From contig CCMO02000002.1 of NCBI GenBank assembly GCA_000751295.2, forward strand, positions 828,501 through 892,500: a DNA stretch of 64,000 nt, written 5' to 3'. Of this stretch, positions 63,527 through 64,000 are shown piece by piece; within the stretch, counting starts at the first letter, position 1, and every line of letters starts with the position of its first letter. Both the position numbers and the translations under genes were made by a program. The DNA comes from a bacterium YEK0313. GTDB taxonomy: Bacteria > Pseudomonadota > Alphaproteobacteria > Rhizobiales > Phreatobacteraceae. Under the pieces are notes generated by a model. It did not search any database and had not been told where the DNA came from. It saw only the letters and a program-made list of their open reading frames with translations.

Positions 63527-64000
63527 CAGGCCGCCTCCTCGCCGAGATAGGCTTCCTTGACGCGCTTGTCGGCACGGATCTCCGCCGGCGTGCCGGAAGC
63601 GATGATCTGGCCGTAGACGAGCACGGAGATGCGGTCGGCGAGACCGAAGACCACGCTCATGTCGTGTTCGACGATGAGTAGCGTCCGCCCCTCCGTCACC
63701 TTGCGGATCAGCGCCACGGCCCGCTCGGTCTCATGGGCGCTCATGCCGGCGGTCGGCTCGTCGAGCAGGATGACCTTGGCGCCTCCGGCAATGGTGACGC
63801 CGATCTCCAGCGCACGCTGGTCGGCATAGGACAGGAGGCCGGCCGGCGAATTGCGCACGCCGGCGAGGCCGATCAGCCCGAGGATCTCCTCGGCGCGCTC
63901 GTTGACGTCGCGCATGCCGCCGATCGCGCGCCAGAAGACGTAGCGATGGCCGAGCGCCCAGAGCGTCGCGCAGCGGATGTTCTCGTAGACGCTCATATTG
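63526..64000 (-). CDS. livG: Branched-chain-type ABC transporter ATP-binding protein LivG (N-terminus beyond window)
   Basis: The last 157 residues of a LivG-type ATPase. Walker A and the first strands lie past base 64,000. The signature region reads LSYADQRALEIGVTIAGG, with Ala where Gly is usual; Walker B is VILLDEPTAGMSAHE; the switch His is in LLIVEHDMSVVFGL. It ends KEAYLGEEAA. The stop overlaps the livF start. Permease and binding-protein genes of this importer probably lie beyond the edge. Confidence 0.92.
   Translation of the reverse strand, partial: NMSVYENIRCATLWALGHRYVFWRAIGGMRDVNERAEEILGLIGLAGVRNSPAGLLSYADQRALEIGVTIAGGAKVILLDEPTAGMSAHETERAVALIRKVTEGRTLLIVEHDMSVVFGLADRISVLVYGQIIASGTPAEIRADKRVKEAYLGEEAA

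Overview
The window is one stretch of a very GC-rich alphaproteobacterial chromosome, most likely from the Hyphomicrobiales (Rhizobiales). The signs are a class I lysyl-tRNA synthetase, a class II DAHP synthase, a UrtABCDE urea transporter with the long two-part UrtB, a tripartite tricarboxylate transporter, many genes coupled by ATGA or TGATG overlaps, and a Gly/Ala-rich outer-membrane barrel protein. The genus cannot be fixed from the sequence. Nearly all of it is dense protein-coding DNA. I see no rRNA, tRNA, CRISPR array, insertion sequence or prophage.

1-12,000: a truncated AmpG-like muropeptide permease diverges from a urea-uptake operon urtA-B-C-D-E that follows a textbook sigma-54 promoter. 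The permease gene urtB is split by an apparent one-base frameshift. A gamma-glutamyltransferase-family gene and glnD (PII uridylyltransferase) follow, so the block is rich in nitrogen-scavenging and nitrogen-signalling functions.

11,700-24,500: an AbrB/PemK-type toxin-antitoxin pair with a perfect palindromic operator; a class A penicillin-binding protein; a tyrosine/homogentisate-catabolism block (maiA and a MarR regulator on the minus strand, fahA on the plus strand) in which fahA is translationally coupled to a cytochrome P450, an atypical metallo-beta-lactamase-fold protein and an EamA transporter; a large exported helical protein; and class II DAHP synthase with a strong terminator.

24,500-45,300: housekeeping and envelope genes: outer-membrane barrel, nadE, rpiA, DUF2059, tctCBA, glutathione reductase with a convergent LysR regulator, a DUF1127-GNAT in-frame fusion, a penicillin-acylase-family enzyme, prmA, a HicAB pair, uvrD-type helicase, an L,D-transpeptidase and hslO.

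45,300-64,000: a phenylacetate-type beta-oxidation set (enoyl-CoA hydratase, 3-hydroxyacyl-CoA dehydrogenase, hotdog thioesterase), periplasmic proteins, a minus-strand run of PhzF, MFS, Ogt, AraC and VOC genes, class I lysyl-tRNA synthetase, an S24-type autoregulator with an operator-like array over its own promoter, apaG, a Bcr/CflA transporter, and finally a livG-livF-acyl-CoA dehydrogenase-phosphotransferase-SDR operon. The last three genes match in type the 4-hydroxyacyl-CoA (levulinate-like) catabolic set, with ABC import at their head. livG runs off the window edge.
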